Positions 47,401 to 59,421 of a stretch of 64,000 bases of DNA are shown in pieces. The stretch covers positions 4,384,501 to 4,448,500 of the forward strand of contig JAGMUV010000002.1 of NCBI GenBank assembly GCA_020744425.1, written 5' to 3'. The position numbers were made by a program, and so were the translations under genes. Source of the stretch: Dactylonectria macrodidyma. Lineage: Eukaryota; Ascomycota; Sordariomycetes; Hypocreales; Nectriaceae. The notes beneath the pieces are model-generated. The model was not told the origin of the DNA and ran no database searches. It saw only the letters and a program-made list of their open reading frames with translations. Every line of letters starts with the position of its first letter. Positions within the stretch are counted from its first letter, which is position 1.

Positions 47401-49963
47401 AGGCTCAGCGTTGCTAGGCTTCTCTGCGGCCCCTCGATTGAATCGCACTGGTCTTCGATCTCTAGTGCATCATGATTTACCTACCTAGATACCAGTGAAT
47501 TCCCTTTGACTGCTTCCGCCACAGTGCAGTCTCGTAAACAAACGTAGCAGTAAAGACAACGGCTACTCAAGCGGCGCCCTTGCCGCTTGTCCCAAGACGC
47601 AAGCGCAATTTCATCGCTCTGCTATGACTGCCAATGGGCTTCAACGGAGCATCTCCTCTACTGCATGTACGAACAGTTGTCCACATCCCCAGCACGTAAA
47701 CGACAGAACAGCGGAAGGATTTCCAAGGTTCCTGAATTGGTGTCCCATTGACTATCATAGCAATACTACACTGTAGGTTCTCAATTTCTCACGGCCCCTT
47801 TGATCTACGCAACAGCGCTCTGGTCTCTCTGATCGGCAAAACGGCGCCATCCTGTTGATCCTCTTCGAATTTATTCAACACCGACGATCCCCAGATTTCA
47901 ACTGCAGCACAGAACTTTGGGATGGGCTGTTTCGCCTTTCTTGTCGGACAGCGTTGCTTTTTGTCCAGGGCAGATGTTTGAAGATTGAACTCATCGGCGC
48001 CTGGACTGCCTTAAATAGCAGGATCCAATAAGCCCGATTCCAGGATGCTATTTGTAGGCGCTTCAAGAGGTTGACCCTTTCATATCGAGGAATTTGGAAT
48101 TTGGCGGCGAATTCGTCGTCATGGTATTTGTACGAGCGCCCCTGATCTTCTTGAGGTTGATCCTCATTCGACATGAAAGATTCCAAAATGCGGTGTGCTG
48201 ATGCCACCCTCCTCAATCCCCTGTTTTATCAGATGTCAGTGCAAGGCACACGCTGCCACCGTCAGTGGTTACAATTCTTCAAGGGATCATCACTGGTCGG
48301 TCCCCTGGATTGCATGCTCAAACAACTCCGCTGTATCCCAGAGCGATGCCCAGGCCGTGACAGGTCTCACCTTTCAGATCGCCGTTCAGGCTGTTCAGAT
48401 CCCCTCGTCCCACACGACCCTCTCACACACACACGCCTTCCCGTTCAGTTAGCGAAACCCCCTTTCCCCCTCATCAACCCATGCATTTACGATGGTAGAG
48501 TTAAGATTTATGCTCTACCCCTGGTCCTGAAACCCATGAAGCTTCAATGGTGTCGGTTGTCAAGCCGGTTTCAGGGGGACGGCTTCGGCGGTCGTGGTCG
48601 GTTAGGTGGGGAGGGGGCATGGGTGGCCAAGATGAGAGGGGCGAGTTCGGGGTTGCTACGCCGCCGGGAGCGGGTACCCCCGAAGGAGAGCGGCCAGCGA
48701 TCCGACCGGATGGAAAGCGGATGGTCGGCGGCCGGCGATCCACAGCTTCGGGGCCGGTTCTGTGGGCCAGCCCGGGTGGAGGCGATGCCGAGAAGGGTGG
48801 AGGGTGGTAGGGTGGGTGGTCACCAGATGGTCAACGGCATCGCGGCAGAAAGGGCATCCGTGAGTCGAGAACGAACTGACTCGTTTCACAAGCATGCAAT
48901 CCCGAGTGATAAAATTCCAAGTCGTATGATAATAGAAGTTGTCTTGACCGCAGCTCCGTCACCATCGTCATTATCCTTGGCCTCTCTTGTGCATTTCAGC
49001 CCAACTCCGCGGGCACCACGAAGGTCCCGAAAAGCAAATCTTCCCTTTACTCATCCAAGGGCTGTGATCTCTTCAATTACTTCCCTGGCCCGTCTCCCAT
49101 TTCCCAGGGTCCAGGGGTCCAACGATGGCGGCCGCATGACCACCTGTCCATGAGTAGCCCAGGTCACACAGCCAGCGGAGAATAGTGTTGGCCCACTGAT
49201 TCGCTGACGCTGGGGCTCGATCTCGACTTGGTTTTTTTCCTTTAACTGGCCTCTTACTGGCCTCTTCTTACTGGCCGCTCTCACCTTGTTGCACTGCCCA
49301 ACTAAAATCTTGTTTTTCTGCAAGTGAGGGGGCCTGGCGTGCAAGCGCATGCGCGACGTCATCGGCCTCGGCTGGGCGAGCGAAGCAAAATGCCGCCGCA
49401 TGGGATTTCTTCAAGCCTGACTTGAAGGATGCCAAGAGCTGCGCGCCCGGTTGCCTGTCAACCTGTCTACCTAGATAGACTGCCTCCATTGGGCTGACAC
49501 TGGCTGAGCCCTCGTGAGATGGCGGATCATGAATGGGTGGACAGCATGAAAGAGTGGGTGGCATGCGATCCCTAGTGGGTGTTGGTTGCTTCTTCTTCTC
49601 CCAACGGTCGCCTTGCAATGAATCCTGGTGGCCTGTAAGACTAGATGCCGTGGCGTAGACTTTGCGCCATCTTTGTCCCGGTGCCCCCATTCCCTCGTGC
49701 CTGGTTACATATAAGATCGTCCCTCTCTCCCGTCTCTCATCCGGCCTATTCTTGGTCTGTTCGCCACCGAGAACCATCCCATCCACAGTTAGCCAGCCAT
49801 CTCACCATCGCCGCCCCACGTGGATCTTCCATCATCCTCAATCCTCAATCCTCCCCATCATCCTTGAGCTTACCTGTCGCTCCTCGTACGCCCAGAGATT
49901 AGCTGTGATCACTCTTCGCCTACTATCGAATAGTTTCTAGTCACTTCGCCTTGTGGTTTCGCC

Positions 49964-50625
49964 ATGGGTATGTCTCTTCCCCCACCATCCAGTCATCAAG
50001 CATCGCTGACGTCACTCTCACAGTCACCAGACAGTACGAAAAGAAGAGGCTCTATCTCCAGCACCCGGAGCCCGACTATGCCGTTGTACGGAGCCGCGTC
50101 ACGCGCATCATCCCTGCGCCGGCGCCGCCTCCTCCGATGATCATCGAGCGACCTCCGTTGCCGCCTCCGCCCCCGGTTGTCATCCCCAAGCCCGAACCGA
50201 TCTGCGAGCCGCTGCCGCCACCGCCACCTCCTCCTCCTCCTCCGGTCATCGAGAAGCCGAAGCCGGCTCCTCCGGCTCCTCCACCTCCGCCGCCGCCGCC
50301 GGATGACCCTATCGAGGTCATCGCCGTAGATGTTGAGCCCTCGCGCAAGAAGTCTCCCAAGTCGACCAAATCATCTCGCTCCCATAGCAGAAGCCACCAT
50401 GGACGTGACCGCGAAGTCATCATCGAGAGGGAGAGGCTTGTCCCTGTGCCTGTCCGCGTCCCTGTTCCCGTACCCGTCGAGCCTCAGTACGAGACGTTTC
50501 GATATGTAGAGGGCCCTCGACGACACGCTCCCTCGCCATCCCCCCCAGCTCCCGCTCGGAGGATGATCACTGAGGATGAGCACATGAGAGTCCATGTCCA
50601 TGATCGGGAGTACTATCGGCGCTAA
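49964..50625 (+). CDS. Proline-rich low-complexity protein with 4-nt first coding exon
   Basis: The ATG at 49964 is followed after one base by a GTATGT donor. Intron 49968-50023 ends at CAG, and exon 2 50024-50625 continues in frame (M-VTRQYEKKRLYLQHPEP), giving 201 aa. The middle is an extended polyproline region with runs of up to ten prolines broken by VIEKPKPAP and IPKPEP. It is followed by a Ser/Arg/Lys/His segment (KSTKSSRSHSRSHHGRDRE), a Val-Pro repeat (VPVPVRVPVPVPVEP) and a charged end. No globular domain is visible. Similar small Pro-rich proteins occur in filamentous fungi, but I know no function. Polyproline runs could bind profilin, SH3 or WW domains. The alternative, a start inside exon 2, would lose the conserved-looking RQYEKKRLYLQ segment. 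Confidence 0.68.
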
Positions 50626-50684
50626 GCGAGATGGCCACGAGAGCAGGCACATTTCTGAGATCACGGCCTTATACGATATGATGA

Positions 50685-50706
50685 TTTTTTTTTTTTTTTT
50701 TTTTTT
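50685..50706 (+). repeat. Poly(T) run of 22 in 3' region
   Basis: Twenty-two uninterrupted T, 60 bp after the stop of the proline-rich gene and between two convergent genes. Possibly part of 3' end formation on one strand. Confidence 0.8.
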
Positions 50707-50922
50707 GTATATGATTATAGGGTTTTTGTGAGGGGTCGCGAATGTAACAAGACGGTGTAATACGTCTGGAGTTATGGCAATCTGATATTCAAATTTGTAC
50801 CTGTTCATCAATCCTCGTCTGACCAAATCGTGTTTTGAGACCCCTCGTCCACTCCGATTCTAGCATCTCAGTATCCTTCACAAAGCACCCTAGCAGACAA
50901 ACGTGTCTAGGCGGAAACTCCC

Positions 50923-53900
50923 CTAATAGTATTCCGTAGCCCTTCGACGGACACGCGTAGACGGTACAGGGCCAACATACTGTACTGTGTCGTCATGAAT
51001 CGGTCCAGGAATCCGCTGGTAACCCCGAGACGAATGACTCGGCTCGCGCCTAATCCACCGCGCAAGGTGAGCCAGCTCGCCCATCCACCAAAGGCCCGCG
51101 AGGATGACGAACAGCGTCAGTGGGATCGCGACGGCCCAGTACAGCCACTGCGACGACTCCATGTCGCGGACGTCGGCCGTGTTCATGCCGAAGATGCTCG
51201 AGACGGTGCCGATGGGCAGGAACACGATGGTGACGAGCGTGAAGGCGAAAATGGCGTTCTCCTGCCTGTCTTTGGTGAAGTCCATCTTAAAGCTGATGGC
51301 CCGCTCCAAGTCGCTGGCGTACTCGGTGTAGCGCCAGAACTCGAACTCGCGCTGCTCGACGAGCCGCGAGCACTCCATGAATATCAGCCCGCGGAGGCCT
51401 CCCTTGTCTGTCGACGACAGCTTGGAAGCAGATGATATTTCCTCGATAAACTCCTCATCGCCCATGTAGTCGTCTCCGGGTCGTATCAACACCGTGTCTT
51501 CTACGCCAGCCCTCAGACCGTACGGCAGAGGTGCCTCTGTGACAGCGTCCCTTTCCCTCGCTCTCTCTTTCTCCCTGTCCTGCTCCATCTGTTTTCTCAG
51601 AGCCGCCTCATTCTCGTTCTGCTTGACGACTTCGGGAGTGTGGATAGCTGTGAGAGATTTCCGGATGTTCCCTATGATATTCCGCTGCTTCTTCAGTGTG
51701 CGCTTCACAGCCGAGATCTCCTGCTGCACAAGATCAATCCGACGTTGATAGGACCTGTCAAGCTGTTTCGACATGATGGAATTTTCCTATGATAATCAGC
51801 AAAGTTCAAAGCTTCTTATCTTGTCTTAGCATACCAGCGAGCTGAGGTACTGCGAGTACGTCTCGCAGATGTCATCTGACTTCCCAGCCTGATCCTGGAG
51901 TAGCCCAAATGTCACCAAGGAAAGTACCTCAAGCGGCAGCATGCTGGTCCTCTCCAGGAGGCTTTTGTCAGGGAGCCAGTGCATCATCTTCTTCGTCCCT
52001 TGATCAACGAGGTCTTTCACTCGGGACATCCGGCTCTTCCATCGCCTATTGTCCTGGGCACCATAGACCATGCCCATCACCACATACAGCCATGCTCTCA
52101 CGAACTCTTCGGGCACCTCAAACGCTTTCCGCTCCTCTGCAGACGCATGAGAGATGATATTTTGAAACGCGATGAGGCTGGGGATTAGATTTCTCAAAAA
52201 CCTTCCGATCTCAAGCATATCGTCGACAACGACGTAGTGTAGTTGCAATTGCTTCAGCTTTCGATTCCCTCTATCAGCTCAAGTCATTTCCATGCTGATG
52301 GCGACTTCACTTACCTCCAGCATGATCCTAATAGCTCCCCAAAACTTTCCTGATGTAGGGCCTTCAAAATCCTGGGGGAGGAAGAACCTGTACAAGGTCT
52401 TGGAGGTGTTAAAAATGTCAATCTTCTCCTCATACGCGCGGCGCACTTCTTCAGTCCCATTGGCTTCCACATCGCTTGCTATACCAGCTAGGTACTCGTG
52501 GCACTCTTTTCTTGTCGCTGATTTGCAACTCTTATACGCACTACGGTTCGAATATGACGTGCTCTGCGTCAAGAACTTGTCAACGGAATCAAGCTGCGCT
52601 TTGACAGCAACGCTTTGGGTGGAAGTCGATGTGCGTTTACGGTTCGCCTGGGGCAACATCAGGAGGTGAGCGAAGTCATCAGTTTCAGTCTCTTTCCGGG
52701 CTGCCTGGGGGCTTCTGTCACTCTGGTTGTCTGGCTCGAGAACGGCCGTTGTAAGTGCAGCCGGGAGAGAACTTCGGACAAATCAGCTTTTAATCACTGT
52801 CAGATTTCACGGCATCTTACTCAAGCTTCATGGTGATTCTGACACCAAGTCGGGTATGTGAGGCTATTCGGAGGATTTTAGGCCACTTCGCAGCTTTGAC
52901 GACCTGGCCTTGGTGCCAAAACTCCAGACTATTAGGCCAGAAGGCTTGAAATTTCGAGATGAAAGCCTGGGCACTTGTCAACACTCTACTCAACAGGGCC
53001 GGGAGTCTACACTTACAAACCAGGTTTGACATTCGTCAATTTCCAAAGACCAAGTCACCGAGTCGCCATAGTAAACACGTATCTGCCCTTGGTTGCTCAT
53101 CGTCAAATCGCGAGACGGCTCGTCGTTGACTTTCAACGCATCACCTTGCAGATCAGACTGGGACATCGTTCCGCAAGTTACCAGCAAGCCTATTATTTCT
53201 CGTTAACATTGACAATTTCTCAATATTTGCATAACAGATTCCTTACTGTTGTCAATCACAACACACCACAGCTGAGCAATGTGAAAGCACTCTCCGCGGT
53301 TCGCATTCCCCAACTGGCAAACTGCTTGCTCCATGTCCCTCTGAACATTAGTCCGAGAGTACTGAGCCTGGAGCAGAGTCTGAGCTGGGAACAATGATAT
53401 GTTGGATGCTGAAAGCAAACCTGAATACTGGTCCAGGGAGAAGTATGGTATGCATATCCATCTAGCCGACCCAGCCGGCGCGCCACGCGTTGCGTTTCCC
53501 CTTGTGAGTGACTTAAGAGGAATTTCAATAGACCGCGGATCAACATATCCGACCTTTGTACCTTTGGCGTTATGTCGTGCTTTGAGAGAGCCCTTGACGC
53601 TTGCTCGAAGCCTCGTCACTGCGCGCTTTTCCAGGTCTGAGAGGTCAGGCACGCAGGAAATCTCCGACTAAGAAATTGTTAGTTACTTACGCGCCATGTG
53701 GAATCCGTAGAAGGCTATACCCAGAGTTCCTCAAAGTTCATGACGTCTTGACGGACGTGTCTTCCAAATATTAGCTTCAATATTCCAAGTGAAACGCTTT
53801 GCAAACTCACATCCACCGAAACAAGGACTCCTTCCGTTGGGTTTGGCCATGGACCGCCGTCAACGTGGCGCTATGCGAACCTCCAAGCTCAGCATTCCCG

Positions 53901-54848
53901 GTGTACAGCGAGGTTTTGACGGCCGTAGTTTGAGCAGTCCTCGCCTTTCCCCGCTCGTCCTTTGCGATGGTTCGGTTCTCTGGCTCTGGTGACTCGGTCT
54001 CAGAATCGCCGTCCTTGGATGATTCTGGGACAGGTGGAGACATGAGATCCAGCCTGAACCTGTCGTAGGGTTCACTATCGTCGCTTGATCCACTGTTACG
54101 CCGGTGTGACCGGTAATAGTTTCGTTCACTCCTGGGTGGAGGATAATAGTCATGCTCGGAGTAGTGTCGTTGACGGGACCTAGGTTGACTCCGGCCTGGG
54201 CGGGGGAAATGTTCCCCATCCCACGGGTCATAAGCGGAATAGGGACCTTCTAAGGATGAGCGCTTCTGAGGACCTTCCAGGGATAACCGCCTCTGGGGGC
54301 CGTCTAAAGATGGACGCCTCTGACTATAAGTCGTTATCCGCCCTCTCTCCGTGAAGGGCCGTCCGCTTTCCATGTAGGGCATGTAGGGCGGACGGGCCTG
54401 CGGACGATGGACTGGCTCTTCCCAGTTGCCATCGATTGAGTTGATGGGTGGGGGTGATTCGGTGAGCCTCACTTCTTCATCTGAATCTTGTGCAGTAGCG
54501 GGCTCAAGATCCTCATCATCGCCTTCAGTTGAACCTTCCTCAGCATGCTGTTGTCGCCCAGCGCTTGTCACGGGTGACTCAATGCGAACCGACGAACGTG
54601 AACTTGGGCCGTCGCCAGTATCGCGCCGATGACTCTGTCTTTCATATATGTTGTCACCAGCGCTACCACGCGTCCCCCGTCTTGAGCGTCCGCCAGAGTC
54701 CTGACCAGGGGTTCGCCGTCGCTATACAGGTCAGTCCGGCTCTAGGTAAGTAGCTGGCAAGATGCAGTAAACACACCGAAACGTACTCTTCGCCATCTGC
54801 AAAGCGAACATGGGAGGGACGGGCGTCGCCTTCGGGCCGTCGAGACAT
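50923..54848 (-). CDS. Large CorA-like divalent-cation transporter-type protein, nine exons
   Basis: Exons 54848-54783, 54721-53811, 53760-53721, 53667-53247, 53189-53017, 52966-52821, 52771-52315, 52257-51835 and 51786-50923 join in phase to 1166 aa. Eight introns of 48-61 bp separate them. Donors are mostly GTAAGx or GTGAGT; the first (GTTTCG) is weak. The N-terminal 330 residues are disordered with three QRRPSLDGP-like repeats. A conserved central region follows (FEELWSEISC, WICIPYFSLDQYSG, QAVCQLGNANRGECFHIAQL, then LWCVVIDNSLLVTCG), as in large fungal CorA-like proteins. At the C terminus, coiled coils precede two transmembrane helices, the first ending in SSIFGMNTADVRD with the GMN signature at about residue 1078. 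CorA proteins carry Mg2+ or related ions as pentamers. Here only the C-terminal part is homologous, so transport is inferred and a regulatory or sensing role for the long cytosolic part is possible. Confidence 0.82.
54241..54326 (-). repeat. Three 9-residue coding repeats in CorA-like protein
   Basis: Three consecutive units encode QRRPSLDGP, QRRLSLEGP and QKRSSLEGP. Each contains an R/K-R-x-S basophilic kinase site. Confidence 0.85.
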
Positions 54849-55631
54849 TGTCGATAGGTCTTAATTAAGCGGTCCAGTTCAGTGTATTAATTCTGTGGCA
54901 TTTCTGTCCTCTTTGGAGCCAGCTGCGGTGCGTGCTGCGTGGATAGAAAATGCGAAAGTCCACTATGAGAAGCCCACTTTGACGTGAGCGCGTAATTACT
55001 TCGTAATTAAGAGCAACTTCATCGCCTGGGGTAGCAAGGGTAGCAAGGGTAGCAACAGACCCCGTTAGTGCTGATATCAGCCCATCTTAAGTGGCCAATC
55101 CGCCTAGTCGATAACAATAGCCACTAGAAATTGCGAACGCCAGGAACAAAGCTTGGAGATAGTTACCTAGTTGGACCAATTGAGTGCTGTGCAGACAGAT
55201 CCATGTCATGCATTTACCACTCCAACAATAAGCTACAACTCATCAACCCAGCCACCCGTGACGTTTCCAAACTACCCGTTGATAATGTAACAGATATACA
55301 AAGAGTATTACCTTTCGCAGAAATAAACGCACGGCCTATATCATATGTTTTTTTTCCTTCCAATAGAAAAGGCTTCATAATTCAGGTCCGCTTTCTATCA
55401 ATATGCACTTTACGCTCAAGGTGGGTATGGTCTCTCGTTTCATGGAGTTAGCAGAAGGAAGGATGATATAATACAGGTTGTGCGGTTAGATATTTATAGT
55501 GCGCAAACATTAATACTCTAGTTATACAAAAGGCTCCTCAAATAGCCGGTTATTCGTATGCCAATTCCTCAGGCCATGGTCCTCGTTAGTTGCGCAAAGA
55601 CATTGTAGTTTCGGTCCCTCCTTGCCTCGGT
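54849..55631. other. Intergenic with a GGGTAGCAA triplet repeat
   Basis: Upstream of the CorA-like gene and downstream of the BTB gene. Contains three 9-bp tandem units at 55029-55055 and an AT-rich part at about 55240-55560. No gene supported. Confidence 0.5.
55029..55055 (+). repeat. Three tandem GGGTAGCAA units
   Basis: Three exact 9-bp head-to-tail copies about 180 bp upstream of the CorA-like gene start. Confidence 0.9.
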
Positions 55632-57023
55632 TCACAGCGAGCTGCCTCGTGGCCGTCGACACCAGGTTTGTGCCCTACCTCTTGACGAGAGCACCGTCCG
55701 ACTGGGAGAATCATCCACGAACCCAGCATCGACGGTTGCTTCTCCAGAATTCCTATTCCCAAACAATTTTTCCAGCGCAGCCTCGTTTGGCACAGGGCTT
55801 TTCGGAGTACCATTGCGTTGTTTGACAAGCCGGCGATATTCCGCCTGGTCTAGCAAGATGGTCTGTGGAAAGCGTTGCCAAGTTGTTTGAAGCAGATGAA
55901 TGAAACCAGGTTGCCTCGCTAGCCAAAAGAGAGTGGCGTCAAGAAGGCCTGCCATTGCCAATCTCATCGGCATCATGAGTTTATGGCAGCGCTCATTATA
56001 GAGAATGTCCAAAGCGTTTTGAAAATGCCAAGAGAAGTCCATCAATTCAGAATTGTTCATGTTTCGGTGGAAGTAGTCGGTTGTTACCAGGGTCGCAAGG
56101 TCGGTAGATGTCTTTTCTACAATTCGTAGAAGATGAGCTGCCATTTTGCTCACACGTAGAAAGGCGGCTGCGCAGTATCCCAGGACACAACGTGGAAGAT
56201 GAATGGAGTTCCAGGGATGAGCAGAATCAATGTCGCAAATCTCAACTCCTGGACGGAGGTCCATCAGTCAGCCAAGTGCCCCTCGCTCGCCGAAGGGGTT
56301 CGAATGGGTTAGAGACTTACTACCCGTGTATATAAATCTCAAACAAAAGGCGGCGGCCTCGGTAGCGCAAGCCAGATACACCTTGACTGGCGATCCATCC
56401 TGTGGACTCATTGTCAGATCCAGCTGTGCGCAGCCGAGAGGGGGGTTGTGTTCCGTACCGGGTTTGGAGGAGGGAGGTTATCGCGAAACCAGCCTGATTC
56501 GGGTTCCACAATGTTGCGGTGGACTTCGAAGGTCATGGTGTCGGTGTGTACCACCACATCTGCACCAAAGGGCCGTTTCCAGAGACTATCCACAATATCA
56601 GCCGCTAATCGAAAGATTCACATCCGTGAAGTCCAACCTCTCGGTAGCTCGCGGAGCAGCCGCTACGAATATGTGTCGGGAAGAGTCTGAGCAACTGGAA
56701 ACTGAGCATGCCGTAGGTTCCACCTGCGAAACATCGCCGGTCAGAGGGCAAGATGAAGCTGACGATGTTCGAGAGGACCTAGTAGCTGCGCTCTCTGCCT
56801 GCAGTGCGGGACTGGTAGTTCCGGGGAGCGGTGGGAAGTCTTGACTGGCAACTGAAATTCTTTTAGGGCAGGCCCACGGGTTTGTGCTTGGCGGAGAAGC
56901 AGGCCGCAGTTTGGACGGGGCCTGGGAGGTCCGAAGTGATGGTAATGTCGCCGATGATGACGATGTCCTTCCCGTCCGCTCCGTCTTCTTTCGACGCCTT
57001 CCATCGATCGACGGCCGATCCAT
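55632..57023 (-). CDS. BTB/POZ-like domain protein, apparent 1-nt insertion in exon 1
   Basis: Exons 57023-56459, 56399-56321 and 56248-55632 (introns 56458-56400 and 56320-56249) give about 419 aa if one extra base near 56602 is ignored. The N-terminal part (MDRPSIDGRRRKKTER) is Ser/Thr/Pro-rich and disordered. Near residue 140 the frame reads FTDVNLSIS and then stops at TGA 56600-56598; shifting by one base continues directly as ADIVDSLWKRPFGADVVV. The BTB-like core follows: VHTDTMTFEVHRNIVEPESG, WFRDNLPPPNPDGSPVKVYL, AAAFCLRFIYTGR, VEICDIDSAHPWNSIHLPRC. A helical C-terminal part resembles fungal BTB proteins (LMDFSWHFQNALDILYNE). Such proteins are often adaptors, for example for cullin-3 ligases, but a partner cannot be inferred. 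Either a sequence error, an unrecognised intron or a real disruption explains the shift; I favour an error because everything downstream is intact. Confidence 0.65.
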
Positions 57024-58262
57024 GGCGGAGTCGCAGGCCTGAGCCAGAGCAGCGGGATGTCGAGTTAGGTCCCTGTCGAGGATTTGAAGTCGAGACAATT
57101 TCAGAGAGTATTCCAGAGAGAATTTGATATCGGCAAACAAGTGAACAATGAGCACAGCCAAACTGCGCGGCACACTGGGGCATTTGCTGTTGCATAGGAA
57201 TCCTGTTGTGTCGCACGGCTTTTTATAGCAACGAGCCTCCGCTGCCCACGGTTCTTGATTGTGAATCATAAGGCGGCTTTCTGCACCAGCTGCTGCCAGC
57301 TGTCGGCCGGGTGTCTGCTTTTCGCCTCTGATTTTAGCCTGTGAACTGTTTTGGGGGAGCTGGAAGGTAGAGGGATCGTGCATCGCAGATCGCGGGTGCA
57401 CAACGCCAGTGGATGACTGCCTACGATTATGCGACAAGGTATTTGGTGCAGGTGATTATCATCAAGTGAGATGTTTCCTTGATTAAGCAATCATACAGAA
57501 ATTGTAGTCCTCTTATGTGATGTATTCAGCGTCCTTGCCTTGACAAACTCTCTGCCTCTCTTTTCGTCCGGTTGTATTTTCTCGTCCATATTCGCGTACG
57601 GTATTATTGACCATTTGAGGCGTATGATCAAGCGCCGTTTCGTTCCCGAGAGAGTTGTCACAACTCAGGAGGTTGTCGCCATTGTTGTACTTAAAGTTAT
57701 CTAAATTCTCTGCGCGGCCCTGAATTTACCAGTTATGCGATGGACTAGCAAGTGAGACAACAATTGCCAATGATTGAGGTAAAGTTACGGGGATTTACAA
57801 CATGGTTTCTGAATCTTTTCTCTAGGACCAAGTGACACTACCAACAGCCCCCTTAAAAGTATTCGATTCCATTTGCAACTTTACCTGTTGTCAGTAAGAC
57901 TCCATACTGGTGCAAAGCCTACCTAGGTAGCCTCGAGGGCACAATTTCACACTGAGCTAATCTATGTCAATGTTAACAATCTACCATCGAAGCAGCGCAT
58001 TGAAAATTTGGCACATCAGGTGCCTGTCACATTCAGCTACCTATCAAGTGTACCCATGTTGGATTGGTTGGTGTTTAGACTGGCAGGCAGCCATTATTGG
58101 CTGCGATGACGATCGCCCCGGTAAAGCGATGGCCCCAGCATCCGCTGCAAGCTTAGGAATCCAAGTCGCCTTTAAACTTTGGAGGGGCTCATCCCATTCT
58201 ACAGCTCAGTTCTACCACACCGTCATAACCACCAAACATCGTCTTCGCCAATCACCTCCAAA
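57024..58262. other. Divergent intergenic region, BTB gene and thioredoxin-like gene
   Basis: Open frames at 57024-57437 continue upstream of the BTB start but look like leader sequence. The remainder to 58262 shows no gene, RNA or repeat. Confidence 0.5.
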
Positions 58263-59421
58263 ATGTCGGCGAGCCCAACCATTATTACCTCCACGGAGCA
58301 GTTCAAAAGCCTCTTGAAATCCTCGCGCATCGTTGTCGCCGACTGTAAGATCAAAACCCCCCTGCATTCGACTGGCCGGTGCAACCGCAAATCTACCCCG
58401 CCACCCACGCCTCGTGAGGTGGTCGAGATGCGCCTCGTGCTGTCGTGACTGAACAGAAGCTTACATGCGATGGCTCTACAGTCTATGCCGATTGGTGTGG
58501 TCCTTGCAAGGCAATTGCCCCCGTCTACGAGGCTCTGTCCGAGTCGCTGTCCCTCCCCAACGCCGTGACCTTCACCAAAATCAACAGTGACAACCAGAAG
58601 GAACTCGCTCAAGAATACACCATCACCGCGCTCCCTACGTTCCTCGTCTTCCGTGATGGCAAGGTCATCGAAAGGGTTCAGGGCGCAGATCCGCGCAAGC
58701 TGCAGGGAGTCATCCAGAAGCTGGCTCACGAGGTCGAGGCTGTCGCGTCAAGCTCTAGCGGAAGCGGGCCGTGGAAGGGAGCTGAGATCCCACGAGGCTA
58801 CGGCGACATCACGGATCAAATCGAGGTTCGCGGGTGCGAGCTATTGAACGCCGATGAGGATTTCGGCCCCGTCAAGGGTCTCTTCGCCGACACCAAGCCG
58901 AGTGCCCTAGACAAGGGCAAGGCCAATGCCGCTACCAAGGATTGGGTCCAAAGTGGTGCTGATGACCAGTTGCTGCTCTACATTCCCCTCCAGGGCATCG
59001 TCAAGCTTCACACTTTACAGGTAAGCTACACTTCAGTGACCTGACAGTAAGTGTCTATTCTAACAGCGTACCACAGATCACATCCTTGCCGCCCCAAGAC
59101 GACAACGACGACGAAGCGCCCATGAGACCAGGCACCATCCACCTCTACATCAACAGGCCCCATAACCTCGACTTTAGCGAAGCAGATGATACCGAACCGA
59201 CCCAAGCAATCGAGCTGTCCGCCGACGATTGGAACGCAAATGGAACTGCCAACATCAGTTTGCGGTACGTCAAGTTCCAGAAGACCTCGAGTCTAGTCAT
59301 CTACGTGCAAAAGGGCGACGGTGATGGAGAGACTGTTCGCCTTGACAGGGTGAAGCTGATCGGTGAGGCGGGATCCAAGAGGGAAATGGGGCAGCTCCAG
59401 AAGGTGGGCGAGGACGAGTAA
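58263..59421 (+). CDS. Thioredoxin-like protein with PITH domain (TXNL1-type)
   Basis: Exons 58263-58344, 58482-59020 and 59077-59421 (introns 58345-58481 and 59021-59076) give 321 aa in phase. An N-terminal thioredoxin fold contains the redox motif WCGPC (W32 to C36), the cis-proline region ITALPTFLVFRDGKV and VQGADPRKLQ. A Ser-rich linker joins it to a PITH domain from about residue 130 (ITDQIEVRGCELLNADED, LLLYIPLQGIVKLHTLQ) to about 305 (SLRYVKFQKTSSLVIYVQ). In other eukaryotes this protein associates with the 26S proteasome through the PITH domain and acts as its redox partner. The first intron (137 bp) splits the codon just before the active site; the splice rebuilds VVADFYADWCGPC. Confidence 0.93.

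Larger units (their letters stand above)
42749..49963. other. Gene-poor 7.2 kb
   Basis: Starts with the RhoGAP promoter (about 42750-43250), which holds a roughly 10-bp GGGCGATACA-like repeat. Further on are a 12-bp tandem repeat (44372-44407), a TTGG tetramer run near 46540, and the C/T-rich promoter of the proline-rich gene after about 49650. The longest open frames (326 codons at 48173-49153) have no domain and unusual composition. No gene can be supported. Confidence 0.5.

Noticed and set aside
47875..48174. 99-codon minus-strand frame (MSNEDQPQEDQGRSYKY)
   Set aside because: Protein-like in composition, but it has no domain, no splice-supported extension and no context; cannot be separated from chance.
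48173..49153. 326-codon plus-strand open frame
   Set aside because: Long, but rich in Arg, Gly and Cys with no recognisable domain. It probably reflects high GC; opposite-strand frames are open as well.
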